Position numbers and translations under genes: made by a program
Shown: positions 32,095-33,058 of the stretch, one piece after another
Layout of the letters: every line of letters starts with the position of its first letter
How positions within the stretch are numbered: position 1 is the first letter of the stretch
Origin: Welwitschia mirabilis
Lineage: Eukaryota > Gnetophyta > Gnetopsida > Welwitschiales
NCBI GenBank assembly: GCA_051453625.1
Contig: JBOZIK010000001.1
Span: 118,054,341 to 118,087,398, forward strand
Reading direction: 5' to 3'
DNA length: 33,058 bases
The notes under the pieces: model-generated
Seen by the model: only the letters and a program-made list of their open reading frames with translations
Databases searched by the model: none
What the model was told of the DNA's origin: nothing

Positions 32095-32194
32095 NNNNNN
32101 NNNNNNNNNNNNNNNNNNNNNNNNNNNNNNNNNNNNNNNNNNNNNNNNNNNNNNNNNNNNNNNNNNNNNNNNNNNNNNNNNNNNNNNNNNNNNN
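32095..32194. other. Assembly gap, 100 N, between two LTR E copies
   Basis: Exactly 100 N. The sequence after it restarts as a copy of 31621 onward. Confidence 0.95.
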
Positions 32195-32585
32195 TTTTAT
32201 TTCTAATAGTATTATTTTGTGATTTGGATTATGCATTACTCATTTTGGAAAATGTCAATGAGTTATGGATATGAATTTGAAATTATTTTGAATAAAGATG
32301 CTTATTGTATAAAGTTATTATTTTTATCAAAACTGCTATCATGTTATGGAATATTTTACTTACTACTAATGTCTCATTGTTATTAATTATGTAAGCTTAA
32401 TTGTTATTTATTCTTTTCCCGGTGGCCTGTCAAGGTAACGAAAATTCCCACCATATAACGACCCTCATTCATGATATTTTGTCTTCATATGCAAGGAATC
32501 TTTGTCAACTTTCGTTTGTCTTCATATGAAAGGAATCTTTACCAACTTTCGTTTGTCCTCATATTTTTGAGACTCTTCACATTCC

Positions 32586-32685
32586 NNNNNNNNNNNNNNN
32601 NNNNNNNNNNNNNNNNNNNNNNNNNNNNNNNNNNNNNNNNNNNNNNNNNNNNNNNNNNNNNNNNNNNNNNNNNNNNNNNNNNNNN
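32586..32685. other. Assembly gap, 100 N, with repeated flanks
   Basis: Exactly 100 N. The 35 bases 32551-32585 recur identically at 32686-32720. Confidence 0.95.
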
Positions 32686-32733
32686 GTTTGTCCTCATATT
32701 TTTGAGACTCTTCACATTCCACCAAATTCCGAT

Positions 32734-32742
32734 TATAAATAG
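32734..32742 (+). promoter_or_regulatory. TATA box, LTR E second copy
   Basis: TATAAATAG in the same setting as 32025, followed by CTCTCCTCCTCC and the probable R region. Confidence 0.7.
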
Positions 32743-33058
32743 GACTCTCCTCCTCCTTTTGCCTCACTTTCATTTTTTTTGAAGAACCATTTGCTATCGA
32801 ATCTTGGAGCTTGGAGAAACCTTGAAGACTTACAGATATCTTGAGTTCTTAAAAAAAATTGGTATGGTTCTATGGTTTTTATTAATCTCTTGTATGGTTT
32901 CATGGTCTTTCATCTTCATTTTTGTATGATTTCTATGGTGTTCTTGATATCTTTTTGATTCATGCGAATCCGTTTATATGTCCTAAATGATTCCTATTGG
33001 ACATAGGAATGATCCAGTAGATAATGGTAGTTGACACCCCTCTAATGGGCGTACTGTT

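Larger units (their letters stand above)
31559..33058 (+). repeat. LTR of a further retrotransposon (E), open at the right edge
   Basis: Begins TGTCACGTCCCAAATTTT, the kind of start (TGTCACGCCCC...) common in plant Ty3/gypsy LTRs of the Del/Tekay group. It holds a GG(T/C)GGC patch, a 37-bp repeat set and a TATAAATAG box. Most of it is present twice: 31621-32094 and again from 32195, about 95% alike, separated by a 100-N gap. The end is outside the window. Confidence 0.6.

Overview
The window is plant nuclear DNA from an AT-rich, transposon-packed region, probably heterochromatic. The evidence is a set of plant-type LTR retrotransposons lying end to end or nested, an inserted chloroplast gene (psbT), and no recognisable host gene. 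All retrotransposon frames are broken. The dominant lesions are C-to-T and G-to-A changes: stops at expected Gln or Trp positions and catalytic Asp changed to Asn. I cannot name the species.

Layout. (1) 1-4745, minus strand: copia element A, with gag, protease, part of integrase, a short reverse transcriptase/RNase H remnant, a spacer, and a downstream ORF3 that runs off the left edge. (2) 4750-11033, plus strand: copia element B, made of a truncated LTR joined directly to the integrase C-terminus, then reverse transcriptase/RNase H, a motif-rich spacer, ORF3, and a polypurine tract. (3) 11034 to about 15719: a long decayed LTR of the B type, interrupted by a (TCA)n microsatellite, an intact 35-codon psbT and two assembly gaps. 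(4) About 16080-16520: a promoter-bearing LTR-like remnant. (5) 16943-26473: copia element C, essentially full length (LTR, primer site, gag, pol, spacer, ORF3, polypurine tract, LTR). (6) 26474-31558: a Ty3/gypsy Athila-like element D, with the end of its LTR, a tRNA-Asp-type primer site, a pyrimidine-rich leader, gag and protease. (7) 31559-33058: the start of another LTR (E) that cuts off D.

The most interesting signal is shared by the three copia elements. Each carries a third reading frame after pol that resembles the 'putative plant transposon protein' domain. In each, the spacer before ORF3 carries a cluster of the short motif that also crowds that family's LTR. The motif is GTCGAC-like in C and GACGTC-like in A/B. 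Both are palindromes centred on CpG, now mostly decayed to their two deamination products. This suggests a copia subgroup with its own ORF3 expression region.

Assembly caution: ten N runs occur, five of exactly 100 bases. At most of the short gaps the sequence on one side is repeated on the other, so local false duplication is likely.
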